From the NCBI RefSeq assembly GCF_045310525.1, contig NZ_JBJHZY010000001.1:434001-498000 (forward strand): 64,000 bases of DNA, given 5' to 3'. Both the position numbers and the translations under genes were made by a program. Each line of letters begins with the position of its first letter. Position 1 is the first letter of the stretch. This stretch comes from Clostridium_AT radicumherbarum. Lineage in GTDB: Bacteria > Bacillota > Clostridia > Clostridiales > Clostridiaceae. The notes under the pieces were generated by a model. The model did not search any database. It had not been told where the DNA came from and worked only from the letters and a program-made list of their open reading frames with translations. This document shows positions 17,998 to 27,333 of the stretch, piece after piece.

Positions 17998-19962
17998 TTA
18001 ATTCTTTTTAATAAAGGCGATTACATTTCCCTTATCTTTAATTAAATTAACCAGCTCATTCTTAGATTTCTCACACCATGATTTTATATCATCATAGAAA
18101 CCTGGGTCAGAAGAGGTTACCTTAAGAATTTCACCAACCCTTAAGTCATCCATAGATGCCTTAACTTGTACAAGTGGACCAGGGCAGCAGAGACCACAAA
18201 CATCTATACTTTTATCGTAATTTGAAGTATCTAAAGCTGCTTCTGATATTACTCTTTGTGTGTCTTGATCTATTATTTGTTTTTTAGAATTACTACTTTC
18301 TTCTTTTTGCTGTTTCGGTACATAGTTTATGGATGATAGGCTCTTATATCCGCCAGTTACATTTTTAACTCTATATCCATGTTCTGAAAGAATTCTAGCA
18401 GCAACATAGCCTCTTAAACCAACTTGGCAGTACTCAATTATTTCTTTGTCTTTATCTAATTCATTTAGTCTTTCTCTTAAATTATCAACAGGAATATTTA
18501 AGGCTCCTTCAATGTGACCATTATTATATTCCATTTCAGTACGAACGTCTAAAAGAATAGTGCTTTCTTTATTATAATTTAAAAACTCTTCTGGAGTAAT
18601 AACATCCATCTTGCCAGTAATAACATTTTCAGCTACAAAACCTGCCATATTGACTGGATCCTTTGCTGAGGAGAATGGTGGAGCATAGCTTAGTTCAAGT
18701 TCTGTAAGGTCAAAAACAGTTCCTCCAAGTCTTATAGCTGAAGCAATAACATCAATTCTTTTGTCAACGCCATCATATCCTATAGCTTGTGCACCTAGTA
18801 TTTTACCATCATTATTAAATAATAATTTTAATGATAATGATAGTGCTGCAGGATAATAGGAAGCATGAGAAACTGGATGAATGGTAATTGCTTTATACGG
18901 TATATTAAATCTTTTTAGGGTTCTTTCATTATTTCCAGTACTTGCTGCAGTTAATTCGAAAACTTTAATAATTGAGGTACCTTGAGTACCTTTATAGATT
19001 GAATCTAGGCCGGCTATATTGTTTGCGGCAATTCTTCCTTGTTTATTTGCTGGACCAGCTAGTGGTACAGTAGCATTTTGCTTATTAATAAAATCTACTA
19101 CTTCAATAGCATCACCAACTGCATAAATATTTTCAATATTTGTCTGCAATTTATTGCTTACTAATATATGACCTCTAGCTCCAAGCTCAATCCCAGTTTC
19201 TCTTAAAAAGCTTGTGTCAGGGGCAACTCCAATAGCTAAAATAACTAAATCAGCAGTGATTTTTTTATTACTGCTTAAATTAATTTCAACATTTTTATCA
19301 GTATCTTTAAATGATTTTACACCATCATTTATTATAAGTTCTATACCATTTTCCGTAAGTTCTTTTTCGGCAATAACTACCATGTCTGAATCAAAAGGTG
19401 CAAGTATGTGAGGCGCAGCTTCCACTAGGGTAACCTTAAGTCCTCTTTCTTTTAAGTTCTCTGCCATTTCAATTCCTACGAATCCGCCGCCTATAACCAC
19501 AACATTATTGATGTCCTTCTTATCAACTAAGGTTTTTATTTTATCTGTATCAGGAATATTTCTTAAAGTTAATATTTTATCGCTATTTATACCTTCAATA
19601 TTTGGTTTAATTGCCTTTGCACCAGGAGATAGAACCAAGTAGTCGTAGCTTTCCTCATAGATTCCTTTAACTTTAGAGTTTACTTTAACAGTCTTTTTAG
19701 AAGGGTCAACACCTATAATTTCACTATTTATTCTTACGTCTATATTAAATCTATCATGCATACCCTCAGGCGTTTGTACTAAAAGTTTATCCCTATCTTT
19801 AATGGTTTCACCTATATAATAAGGCAAACCACAATTAGCAAAAGATATATATTCATCTCTCTCAAACATTACAATTTCAGCACTTTCATCTAATCTTCTT
19901 AATCGAGCAGCTGCAGAGGCACCACCTGCAACACCGCCAACAATTAATATTTTTTTACTCAT
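17998..19962 (-). CDS. CoA-disulfide-reductase-type flavoprotein fused to rhodanese and TusA domains
   Basis: A 654-residue three-part protein. Residues 1-450 are a FAD/NAD(P)H disulfide reductase of the CoADR/Nox group: IVGGVAGGASAAARLRRLD binds FAD, and the single redox cysteine is Cys44 in FANCGLPYYIG. The NAD motif is VVVIGGGFVGIEMAENL, followed by NIYAVGDAIE. Residues 455-545 are a rhodanese domain with active Cys512 (EYCQVGLRG). Residues 584-654 are a TusA/SirA domain with the CPxP motif at Cys593. Together they can take up, carry and reduce sulfane sulfur. It is flanked on both sides by membrane Fe-S proteins and has its own promoter. Confidence 0.93.
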   Translation of the reverse strand: MSKKILIVGGVAGGASAAARLRRLDESAEIVMFERDEYISFANCGLPYYIGETIKDRDKLLVQTPEGMHDRFNIDVRINSEIIGVDPSKKTVKVNSKVKGIYEESYDYLVLSPGAKAIKPNIEGINSDKILTLRNIPDTDKIKTLVDKKDINNVVVIGGGFVGIEMAENLKERGLKVTLVEAAPHILAPFDSDMVVIAEKELTENGIELIINDGVKSFKDTDKNVEINLSSNKKITADLVILAIGVAPDTSFLRETGIELGARGHILVSNKLQTNIENIYAVGDAIEVVDFINKQNATVPLAGPANKQGRIAANNIAGLDSIYKGTQGTSIIKVFELTAASTGNNERTLKRFNIPYKAITIHPVSHASYYPAALSLSLKLLFNNDGKILGAQAIGYDGVDKRIDVIASAIRLGGTVFDLTELELSYAPPFSSAKDPVNMAGFVAENVITGKMDVITPEEFLNYNKESTILLDVRTEMEYNNGHIEGALNIPVDNLRERLNELDKDKEIIEYCQVGLRGYVAARILSEHGYRVKNVTGGYKSLSSINYVPKQQKEESSNSKKQIIDQDTQRVISEAALDTSNYDKSIDVCGLCCPGPLVQVKASMDDLRVGEILKVTSSDPGFYDDIKSWCEKSKNELVNLIKDKGNVIAFIKKN

Positions 19963-20011
19963 AGAAATTCCTCCCTCATTAAGGCTTAATTAATTGTATT
20001 AGTATATAAGT

Positions 20012-20040
20012 ATATTATTATATAGTTATGTTTTTGTCAA
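20012..20040 (-). promoter_or_regulatory. promoter of the CoADR-rhodanese-TusA gene
   Basis: On the minus strand TTGACA (20040-20035), a 17-bp spacer and TAATAT (20017-20012) make a near-consensus sigma-A promoter about 50 bp before the start codon. The spacer and -10 lie in a partly symmetric A/T-rich block (20001-20022) that could be an operator for an ArsR- or CsoR-type sulfur sensor; this is speculative. Confidence 0.6.
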
Positions 20041-20070
20041 TATAGAAATATTAATATATATTAAATAATT

Positions 20071-21192
20071 TTACTTTTCATTAAGTTTTGTTTTTGCAGC
20101 CTCAACCTCAAAGCCGTTCACAAAGTTTTTTACATCCTTTAACTTTGAGGATTCCGGAACTGAAGCAGGAATTTCTAATTTTTTATATAAATCATCTATT
20201 TTTATCCCAGTACCTATTGAAACTTCTTTTATAGTCATATAACCTTTAATTTCATCAACACTTAGCTGTGCATTTGAATTTATTTTTTCAGGTAATACTT
20301 CAAATAACCCCGCAGATTTACTTATAAATAATCCGCCAATGAAAATTACTACTACAAGTATAATAACTGTTAGCGGCTTCACAACTTTTCCTGTTGTTTT
20401 ATAACTTAGTGCATCTTTTTTAGGACAGGAAAGTACGCAATTTTGACAACCTATGCATTCAGCAGAAGTAACTTTATCAATATGAGCAACGTCAATATTA
20501 ACAGGACAATTTTTACTGCATAAGTTACAATTTATGCACTTGTCTTTATTTCGCACAATACTTGAAGGACTAAGTTTAGAGAAGATTCCATACACCGCAC
20601 CCATAGGACAAAGATATTTACAGAAGAATCTGTCGTAGAGCATTGAGCCTATAACTGTAACAATTAATAATATTAAACCAATTATGTATTCACTAGATAA
20701 TGATTGCCAGCCAGATGATATATGGCCATAAGCTGACCATGGATCATATGGATCTACCCATAAGCCTGCGGTTTTCCATGCAAATAATATTGTAATAACT
20801 AGCACAGCATATTTTATATATCTTAAAGGTATGTCTACCTTTGCAGGAATAACAAATCTTTTATTAAAGATTTTCCTTCCTATTATTGAAAAAAGTTCTT
20901 GAAGGGTTCCAAAGGGACATATATATCCGCAAAAGCTTCTTCTAAAAATTATTGATAAGAGAATAGTAATTCCAAGTAAGGTTATAGTTCCAAGAAATAT
21001 TTTTTGAACATACGTACCACTGAAAATTATATTATATAATGATTCAAGTCCGCCATAGGGGCACAATGCATGGATAGATGGAGAAACTCCACCTCCATTT
21101 AATTGATGCAGATATGTCACAGCTGTTATTACTAGTAGAAAAGCAGCCAGTATTATTAAGCGTACATATTTGATATGTTTTTTGTTATACAT
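20071..21192 (-). CDS. NapH-like membrane ferredoxin protein (long form)
   Basis: A 373-residue membrane protein. Five or so helices carry the NapH-type motifs FCGYICPFGTLQEL and FCKYLCPMGAVYG. A ferredoxin domain near residues 215-265 has two complete four-cysteine motifs, CINCNLCSKNCPVNI and CIGCQNCVLSCPKKD, for two [4Fe-4S] clusters. A last helix at about 275-295 precedes an extracytoplasmic tail of about 75 residues (YMTIKEVSIGTGIKIDDLYK) seen in related clostridial proteins. It probably moves electrons across or along the membrane. It is upstream of and in line with the CoADR fusion, though a separate promoter lies between. Confidence 0.87.
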   Translation of the reverse strand: MYNKKHIKYVRLIILAAFLLVITAVTYLHQLNGGGVSPSIHALCPYGGLESLYNIIFSGTYVQKIFLGTITLLGITILLSIIFRRSFCGYICPFGTLQELFSIIGRKIFNKRFVIPAKVDIPLRYIKYAVLVITILFAWKTAGLWVDPYDPWSAYGHISSGWQSLSSEYIIGLILLIVTVIGSMLYDRFFCKYLCPMGAVYGIFSKLSPSSIVRNKDKCINCNLCSKNCPVNIDVAHIDKVTSAECIGCQNCVLSCPKKDALSYKTTGKVVKPLTVIILVVVIFIGGLFISKSAGLFEVLPEKINSNAQLSVDEIKGYMTIKEVSIGTGIKIDDLYKKLEIPASVPESSKLKDVKNFVNGFEVEAAKTKLNEK

Positions 21193-21359
21193 AGTGTAAT
21201 GCTCCTTTCATCTATACTTTTTTTAGAAATAGGGAATAAATCATCTTTTTTTAAATACTAAGTTTTTTTAATTAATTAAACCTATACTTAAATAATATTT
21301 TTATTTCTTGATAGAAATTTGTGGGAAGTGTGATAGACTTGTGAATACTTGCAGTAATG

Positions 21360-21396
21360 CAAAAAATAAAAACAGCCAGTTCAAAAAACTAGCTGT
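21360..21396 (-). terminator. terminator after htpX
   Basis: On the minus strand ACAGCTAGTT pairs with AACTGGCTGT (one mismatch), followed by a long U-rich tract (21371-21361). Confidence 0.75.
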
Positions 21397-21417
21397 ATGG
21401 AACAGTTTCATATTATA

Positions 21418-22326
21418 TTACATACTTCTTAATCGCTTAATTCTTTCCTCTGTTGGTGGGTGTGTTGAAAACCAGTTTCGTCCTTCTGCAAAGGGGTTTG
21501 AAATATAGAGGCCCATAAGCTCTTTTCCACCGAGAGCTTCCTTTTGCCTATCGTTTATTTCATATCCGGATATCTTTTCTAAAGCTGAGGCCAGACCTTC
21601 AGGATAACCTGTAAGCTGTGCTGCTGTAGCATCAGCTTGAAACTCCCTTTGTCTTGAGATTGCAGATTGGATGAGAGAACTTATTATTGGGGCTAGTATT
21701 GCAAATATTAAGGAAAATATGAGTAAAATTGCTCCAATACCACCATTGTCATTCTTACGATCTCTGCTATCTCTTCTTCCATAGCCTGAATAGAAACCCA
21801 TCCTTAAGAATAACCTGCTAAGAATTATTAATACTCCACCAAGGGCAACAACAATGGTAGAGGTACGTATATCACGATTTCTCACATGGGACATTTCGTG
21901 GGCAATTACACCTTCTAGTTCTTCCCTGTTTAGTTTATTAAGTATTCCACTGGTTACAGCAACGGCAGCATTTGACTCTTTATAGCCTGTTGCAAATGCG
22001 TTTGGTACATCTGTGTCAACAATATATACTTCCGGCATAGGTACACCTGCTGAAATACTGAGTCCCTCAACTGTATTCCATAAAAAGGGGTTGTCTTCTT
22101 TTTCAATTTTTCTGGCATGTGCCAGGGACATTACCATGTTCTTACCTTGACTGATACATATTAAACAGTAGATTAAAGCTATTACCAGGGCAAATAAAAG
22201 GCCTCCTGACTCAGAACCCCACCAGCTGCCAATTGCTAAGCCTAATAATGATAAAATTGCTACAAATATTATAAGTAAAACAATAGTTTTACGATCATTC
22301 CTGCGTATTTGTTCTTCAAGCAGCAT
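21418..22326 (-). CDS. htpX: membrane zinc metalloprotease HtpX
   Basis: HtpX degrades damaged membrane proteins. This M48 protein has the catalytic HExxH in GVIAHEMSHVRNRDI, the third zinc ligand Glu in ISRQREFQADATAAQLTGYP, two N-terminal helices (about residues 15-60) and two further helices near 150-215. The tail FSTHPPTEERIKRL is typical. ATG 22326 is chosen because AAGGAG lies 10 bp before it; an upstream in-frame TTG is too close to that site. It sits 18 bp behind lemA in a common htpX-lemA operon. Confidence 0.95.
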   Translation of the reverse strand: MLLEEQIRRNDRKTIVLLIIFVAILSLLGLAIGSWWGSESGGLLFALVIALIYCLICISQGKNMVMSLAHARKIEKEDNPFLWNTVEGLSISAGVPMPEVYIVDTDVPNAFATGYKESNAAVAVTSGILNKLNREELEGVIAHEMSHVRNRDIRTSTIVVALGGVLIILSRLFLRMGFYSGYGRRDSRDRKNDNGGIGAILLIFSLIFAILAPIISSLIQSAISRQREFQADATAAQLTGYPEGLASALEKISGYEINDRQKEALGGKELMGLYISNPFAEGRNWFSTHPPTEERIKRLRSM

Positions 22327-22343
22327 ACTAATCAATCTCCTTA

Positions 22344-22886
22344 CTAGAACTGAACTTTTGGAACTTCTTTTTCCTCTTCTTTAACTTCAAAATAGACATT
22401 TTTCTGGAATCCAAATATACCTGCTATAATGTTGCTTGGAAACATCTCAACTTTTGTATTGTACTGTCTTACAACTTCATTATAATGTTTCCTTGCATAG
22501 GCTATCTTGTTTTCAGTACCAGAAAGCTCCTCCTGCAAAAGTAGAAAGTTTTTGTTTGCTTTCAAATCAGGATATGCCTCTGATACTGCAAAAAGTGACT
22601 TAAGACTTTGGCTTATCATATTATTTGCATCGATAGCTTCTTCTTTATTTCCGCTTAAAAGCATGCTTCGTGCCTGCACTATTTCAGTAAGCACCTTTTC
22701 CTCATAATTCATGTATCCTTTTACAGTTTCAATAAGATTAGGTATAAGGTCGTATCTTCTCTTTAATTGTGCGTCTATTTGAGACCATGACTCATTAACG
22801 TAGTTTCTTAGCCTTACAAGACTGTTATATCCACCTATTAAGTAAAGTATTATAAGTGCTGCTATAATGATTATTGCATATTGCAT
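22344..22886 (-). CDS. lemA: LemA family membrane protein
   Basis: A 180-residue protein with one N-terminal helix (IIIIAALIILYLIGGYNSL) and a long helical body. YVNESWSQIDAQLKRRYDLIPNLIETVKGYM is split here as VNESWSQIDAQLKRR and DLIPNLIETVKGY, the LemA family signature. The Cterm FPSNIIAGIFGFQKNVYFEV is also standard. The function is unclear; it is very often paired with HtpX, as it is here, suggesting an envelope-stress role. Start ATG 22886 follows GGAGGG. Confidence 0.93.
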   Translation of the reverse strand: MQYAIIIIAALIILYLIGGYNSLVRLRNYVNESWSQIDAQLKRRYDLIPNLIETVKGYMNYEEKVLTEIVQARSMLLSGNKEEAIDANNMISQSLKSLFAVSEAYPDLKANKNFLLLQEELSGTENKIAYARKHYNEVVRQYNTKVEMFPSNIIAGIFGFQKNVYFEVKEEEKEVPKVQF

Positions 22887-23061
22887 ATAAATCCCTCCAT
22901 TTTATAAATCTTAAAATTTCTTTAAGAATAGAATCAATCATATAAGATGAAAGTGAAACATATATGTCGAATTTGTTAATAATGTGTAAATTAATATTTG
23001 TAGTCAAGAGTGTTAAATATTCTTTGCTCAATCCTAGCTACATTAAATAACACGGACTTTC

Positions 23062-23937
23062 CTATAACACATTACCAGGAAGCCATTCTTTTAATATATT
23101 ATAGGGGATTTTAGTATTAATTATACTTTCTCCCATTTTTACATTAGGCTTGAGTTTTCCATGATAGTCACTTCCGCCAGATGCATTTAGATTATGAGCA
23201 TTGCAATAATTAAGTAAAAATTTTGTTCTTTCAGCTGAATGTAGAGAATGATAACATTCTATACCATCAAGGGCATTTAAGGATACTATTGAGTTAAGAA
23301 AATCTTCATGATTTTCTACGAAATATCCATAAAGATGAGCAAGAAATGATTTGCCACCTGCTTTTTTAATGAGGGCAGCAGCTTCTTGTACAGTTAAATA
23401 ATCTTTCATTTGGTCCAGAAAAAATGGACTATCTGGATTGTTTACGCAAGTTCTGTAAAATGCATTAAGACTTTCCCATATATCTTTAGCAAAGTATTTT
23501 TCATTTTCAGGATAATTCCTAAGATCTGCATGCATTATTTGAGTTGCAAAATACTTTCCCCTAATTGATAAATCGTGACTATATTTAAGATTAAGATTTT
23601 GGCATACCTCCATCAATTTTTTCAGATAAGTATTTTCTCTTTCATAAAATTTATCATCTGAAACAATTCCAGTCGAACTTATTATGTCTAAATCTATACC
23701 ATACCCTAATATTTCAATTGGTTTTCCATTGTGAACAGCAGAAAATTCACAGCCAGGAATAAGCTTTCCCTTATAGTAGCTATGAATATTAATATCTTTT
23801 AATTTTTTATAAGCCCCAATTGAATCATGATCTGTAATAGATATATATTTTAGCCCTAATTGCTCTGCTTTAATAAGAATATCTTTAGGTTCGTCAGAAC
23901 CATCTGATGTTGTTGTATGTAAGTGTAGATCTATCAT
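23062..23937 (-). CDS. PHP-domain metal-dependent phosphoesterase
   Basis: A 291-residue stand-alone PHP protein. Motif I is DLHLHTTTSDGSDEP at the N-terminus, motif II is ISITDHDSIGAYKKL, motif III is PGCEFSA, and late ligands appear in FLAHLYGYF, IECYHS and SGGSDYHGKLKP. These supply the His/Asp/Glu residues for a trinuclear metal site. Relatives hydrolyse nucleoside 3',5'-bisphosphates or short RNA (RNase AM-like), which is the best guess for this one. No operon partner; upstream DNA is A/T-rich. Confidence 0.9.
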   Translation of the reverse strand: MIDLHLHTTTSDGSDEPKDILIKAEQLGLKYISITDHDSIGAYKKLKDINIHSYYKGKLIPGCEFSAVHNGKPIEILGYGIDLDIISSTGIVSDDKFYERENTYLKKLMEVCQNLNLKYSHDLSIRGKYFATQIMHADLRNYPENEKYFAKDIWESLNAFYRTCVNNPDSPFFLDQMKDYLTVQEAAALIKKAGGKSFLAHLYGYFVENHEDFLNSIVSLNALDGIECYHSLHSAERTKFLLNYCNAHNLNASGGSDYHGKLKPNVKMGESIINTKIPYNILKEWLPGNVL

Positions 23938-24177
23938 AGTTGTACAGCTCCTTATTTGTATTTATATACTTTATTTTATATAACTTTATAAGGTTAAGGC
24001 AATAACTAAAAAGATATATTTTATAAATGCTGCTCTGAACCTTGACATAAATAACGTAGTTTTTTATGTATAATGCTAGGTACAAAAGGTAGTACGTGCT
24101 TTATTTTCCATTGAAAAGGCTTGTCTAATAACTTAAACTTAAGATAAGTTTTACAATAAGTTATAAGGAGAAGCTAA

Positions 24178-25071
24178 ATGACTTCAAAGACTAAAATAAC
24201 TATAGCTAGTTTAATAATAATTGCGCTTGCTGCAGTAATTTTCTTTACATTATCGGGGCATACTTTCAAAAAAACTACCAAGGCAGTTAATTCCTCTGAT
24301 AAATCTGCTAAGGTTAATGGATCTGTTCCAGCGGTTCAAAAGAATGACAATCCTAATGCTGCTTCCTCTGTTAAGCCTGACGCAGCTGCTACAAAAGCAG
24401 ATGTACAAGCTATGGCCTTGAAATCAGATTTAAATAATTATGTGCTAAAGGTAATAACTTCCTATGAAGGAGGAAATTATCCTTATCTTTTAAATACCGA
24501 TTATGATCATTATAATGGAGTAACACAAAATATAATTTATAAGGGTTCTATAATGGCTAAGGCTGACCCGGATGGAAGCAGGTCAAGCCATTGTGTAGGC
24601 TTAACCTATGAAGTATTCTTTAAGGCAATGCAGGAAAGAAACATGGAAGCAGGAATATCTGGAGATAACTTCAATAATATGACTATTAATAATATGAAGG
24701 ACTTTATGCTGACCTGGTATAATGCAGAAGGAACGCCTAAGTCAGAAGGGGATCAGCTGGCAGGGGCAATAGTCAAATATGGACTTGGAACTCAAGTTAA
24801 AAGACTTGAAGATGCAAAAGCTGGAGATTTCATAGATTTTAGCAGAACAAAGTCGGGACATGCTGCTGTATTTGTTAATTGGATTAGGGATAACAATGGT
24901 AATATAGTAGGTTTTAAGTACTGGTCAACTCAGGAGTCTACTAATGGAATTGCCTATAAGGTGGAATACTTTAGCGATAACTCTGAAAGTGCATTTAAGG
25001 GCACTGTGGACAGAAAGGAATTGTATATTGGAAGAATTGGATCAATTTCTAATTACAAATCCTTCCAATAG
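24178..25071 (+). CDS. secreted NlpC/P60-like cysteine hydrolase
   Basis: An N-terminal helix (residues 8-25) is followed by a ~50-residue Ser/Ala/Lys-rich linker and a C-terminal domain with the NlpC/P60/CHAP-type order of catalytic elements. Cys139 lies in SSHCVGLTYEVFF at the start of a helix. The strand AKAGDFIDFSR follows, then His228 in SGHAAVFVNWI. This order matches peptidoglycan amidases and endopeptidases, though the sequence is divergent and I cannot name a subfamily. It is likely anchored or released outside the cell and acts on cell wall. Its stop lies 10 bp before the exonuclease gene that follows. Confidence 0.65.
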   Translation: MTSKTKITIASLIIIALAAVIFFTLSGHTFKKTTKAVNSSDKSAKVNGSVPAVQKNDNPNAASSVKPDAAATKADVQAMALKSDLNNYVLKVITSYEGGNYPYLLNTDYDHYNGVTQNIIYKGSIMAKADPDGSRSSHCVGLTYEVFFKAMQERNMEAGISGDNFNNMTINNMKDFMLTWYNAEGTPKSEGDQLAGAIVKYGLGTQVKRLEDAKAGDFIDFSRTKSGHAAVFVNWIRDNNGNIVGFKYWSTQESTNGIAYKVEYFSDNSESAFKGTVDRKELYIGRIGSISNYKSFQ

Positions 25072-25081
25072 AAGAAAAGAA

Positions 25082-26005
25082 ATGAATTATATAGCTATAG
25101 ATTTTGAAACTGCAAATGAAAAAAGAAATAGTCCATGCTCCATTGGTATTGTGGTTGTGAAAAATGGACATGTTGTAGAAAAAATACATCATTTAATAAA
25201 GCCTAAAGAAATGAGATTTATGCCAATTAATATTGGAATTCATGGAATAAGGCCAGCTATGGTTGAGAATGAGCCAGAATTCGATAAAGTATGGGAGAAA
25301 ATTAAGCATTATTTTAATGAAAATCTAGTAATAGCACACAATGCTTCTTTTGATATATCAGTTTTAAGAAAGAGTGCAGAGCTTTATAATATAGAACTGC
25401 CTTGTTTTGAATACATTTGTACCATGAAACTTGATAGAAACTTCTATAAGGGTCTTGAAAATGCAAAATTAAATACAGTAAATGATTTTTTAGGATATGA
25501 GTTTAAGCACCATGATGCACTATATGATGCCCTTGCCTGTAGTAATATATTGCTTAATATATCAGAAGAATTAAAGTGTAATGATATTAAGGAGATATCT
25601 AAATTAATAGGCGTAGCTATTGGAACCGTAACTAGTAGTGGATATAAGCCATCATCAAATAAAGGCAGAATTCTCAAAATATCTAATAGAATTAATAATC
25701 CTAAAAAAGAAAATAAATTTGCAAGATTAGAATATGATGCATATAAAGATGAAGTTGTGGTATTTACCGGGAAATTAAACTCTATGTCCAGGGATGAAGC
25801 AATGAGATTAGTTAGAAGACTTGGTGGAACCACAGGGAGTTCTGTTACAAGAAGCACTACAATCTTAGTGACTAATATGAAGGATATAAAGGATTTACGT
25901 AGAGAAGAAATGAGTAATAAGCTTAAAAAAGCAACAGACTTAGATGCAAAAGGTCAGAATATAAAGTTTTTAAATGAAGAGGAGTTTTTGCAAATAGGAG
26001 AATAG
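25082..26005 (+). CDS. DnaQ-like 3'-5' exonuclease with C-terminal BRCT domain
   Basis: A 307-residue protein starting at ATG 25082, the first codon that gives a proper domain start. Residues 1-165 are a DEDDh exonuclease: ExoI Asp7/Glu9 in IAIDFETAN, ExoII in IAHNASFDISVL, ExoIII in HHDALYDALA. Residues 220-307 form a BRCT domain (VVFTGKLNSMSRDEAMRLV, then LGGTTGSSVTRSTTILVTN) like that of DNA ligase. The pairing occurs in Firmicute 'exonuclease-BRCT' proteins thought to act in DNA repair or in resetting primer ends. It is 10 bp downstream of the cell-wall hydrolase, so they may share a message. Confidence 0.9.
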   Translation: MNYIAIDFETANEKRNSPCSIGIVVVKNGHVVEKIHHLIKPKEMRFMPINIGIHGIRPAMVENEPEFDKVWEKIKHYFNENLVIAHNASFDISVLRKSAELYNIELPCFEYICTMKLDRNFYKGLENAKLNTVNDFLGYEFKHHDALYDALACSNILLNISEELKCNDIKEISKLIGVAIGTVTSSGYKPSSNKGRILKISNRINNPKKENKFARLEYDAYKDEVVVFTGKLNSMSRDEAMRLVRRLGGTTGSSVTRSTTILVTNMKDIKDLRREEMSNKLKKATDLDAKGQNIKFLNEEEFLQIGE

Positions 26006-26008
26006 CTA

Positions 26009-26047
26009 TAAAAAAACTGGATTCCTACCTTAAGAAATCCAGTTAAA
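26009..26047 (-). terminator. terminator after rsmH
   Basis: Stem AACTGGATT / AATCCAGTT (26015-26023, 26036-26044); on the minus strand it is followed by six U (26016-26011). It may also stop the convergent exonuclease transcript. Confidence 0.75.
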
Positions 26048-26054
26048 ATACACC

Positions 26055-27119
26055 TTATGCTTTGATTGCCCATCGCAATTTAGCTGAACGTGCACGACTA
26101 TTAACATGACATTCTTCTGCGGTGGGACGAATAGGCTCGGGTGCTATTTCTGAATAAACTCCTTCACGAAAAAAGTGTTGAAAAGATTTTTTAACGCGGC
26201 GATCTTCTCCTGAGTGAAATGTAAGTATGGCAACACGCCCACCCTTAGCAAGTACATCAGGAAGTTTTTCCAAAAACTCATCTAGCACTTCAAACTCGCT
26301 ATTTACATCAATTCTGAGTGCTTGAAAGGTTCGCTGACAAGACTTTTTAATATCCTTCTCATTGATTTTTGGAACATATTTCAAAGCCTCTTTGATGATG
26401 TTGCGAAGTTGTGTTGTTGTGGTTATATCCATTCCTTTTTTTATGGTAGAAAGAATGGCACGAGCGATTACCTCGGCATGAGGCTCATCAGAATTTTCTA
26501 TCAACATATCTTCTATTTCAAATAGTGTCATTTCTTTTAAACGATCCGCTGCAGAGGTACCTGCATTTGGATTAAGTCTTAAGTCCAATGGCCCTTCAGC
26601 CTTAAATGTAAACCCTCTTTCAGGATTGTCTATTTGCATAGAAGAAACACCTAAATCTGCTAATACAAAGTTAAAGGGCTCTGATTTGGAGGTGACTTGA
26701 TCTAACTCAGAAAAGTTCATTTGCTTAATCTCTAGAATTTCTGAGCCATAACCCAAACCTTCTAAACGCTCTCTGGTGCGTGGCAATTCAATTGGATCTA
26801 CATCAAGTGCATACAAGCGCCCCTTTGAATCCAAACATTTAAGCATCTCTAAAGTATGGCCACCATAGCCTAGAGTTGCATCCAAGCCGATTTGACCTGG
26901 TTTAATTTGCAGGAATTCCAATATTTCTTTAACGCAAATGGAAATATGCATACCCGCAGGAGTATTGCCCTTTTGAATAATCTTTGCAATATCATTAGCA
27001 TATTTCTCTGGATTCAGTTCCTTGTATTTTTCTTTATAATTCTTAGGGTGAGTGCCTTTATATCGAGGACGCCTCTGATGTTTGGGCTCTTTCTCATCCA
27101 ATATGTTATCTGGGCTCAT
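26055..27119 (-). CDS. rsmH: 16S rRNA (cytosine-1402 N4)-methyltransferase RsmH, long form
   Basis: It methylates the N4 of C1402 in 16S rRNA. The SAM site is GLDATLGYGGHTLEMLKC near residue 80; further signatures are FVLADLGVSSMQIDNPERGF and PLDLRLNPNAGTSAA, with VAILTFHSGEDRRVKKSF near the end. At 354 residues it is about 40 longer than the usual enzyme, because of a basic, Lys/Pro/Tyr-rich N-terminal extension (EPKHQRRPRYKGTHPKNYKE). It stands alone instead of in the division/cell-wall (mra) operon, so the genome may hold a second, canonical copy. This long form is seen in other clostridia. Confidence 0.93.
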   Translation of the reverse strand: MSPDNILDEKEPKHQRRPRYKGTHPKNYKEKYKELNPEKYANDIAKIIQKGNTPAGMHISICVKEILEFLQIKPGQIGLDATLGYGGHTLEMLKCLDSKGRLYALDVDPIELPRTRERLEGLGYGSEILEIKQMNFSELDQVTSKSEPFNFVLADLGVSSMQIDNPERGFTFKAEGPLDLRLNPNAGTSAADRLKEMTLFEIEDMLIENSDEPHAEVIARAILSTIKKGMDITTTTQLRNIIKEALKYVPKINEKDIKKSCQRTFQALRIDVNSEFEVLDEFLEKLPDVLAKGGRVAILTFHSGEDRRVKKSFQHFFREGVYSEIAPEPIRPTAEECHVNSRARSAKLRWAIKA

Positions 27120-27333
27120 TCGATTCCCTCATTTTTATAATATATTTTTGTATTTTTATTATGAATTATATGATAGCAGATACAATTTGTTAAAGCAATA
27201 CCAACAGTTTAGCTACTGATTATCCAGAGTTGTAATTGTATCAAATTAAGTTTGATTTTTTTGTTATTCCTTCAATATGATATGTATTATTTAAGAAAAT
27301 AACAATAATTTCCTAAAGTACTTGTTTTTCTAC

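Noticed and set aside
24042..24074. TTGACA and TATAAT as promoter of the secreted hydrolase
   Set aside because: The two boxes are 21 bp apart, too far for a normal promoter, and there is no MerR-type gene beside them.
25444..25857. 137-codon open frame antisense to the DnaQ-BRCT gene
   Set aside because: Shadow of a clear two-domain protein; hydrophobic pattern comes from the antisense of Lys/Asn/Asp codons.
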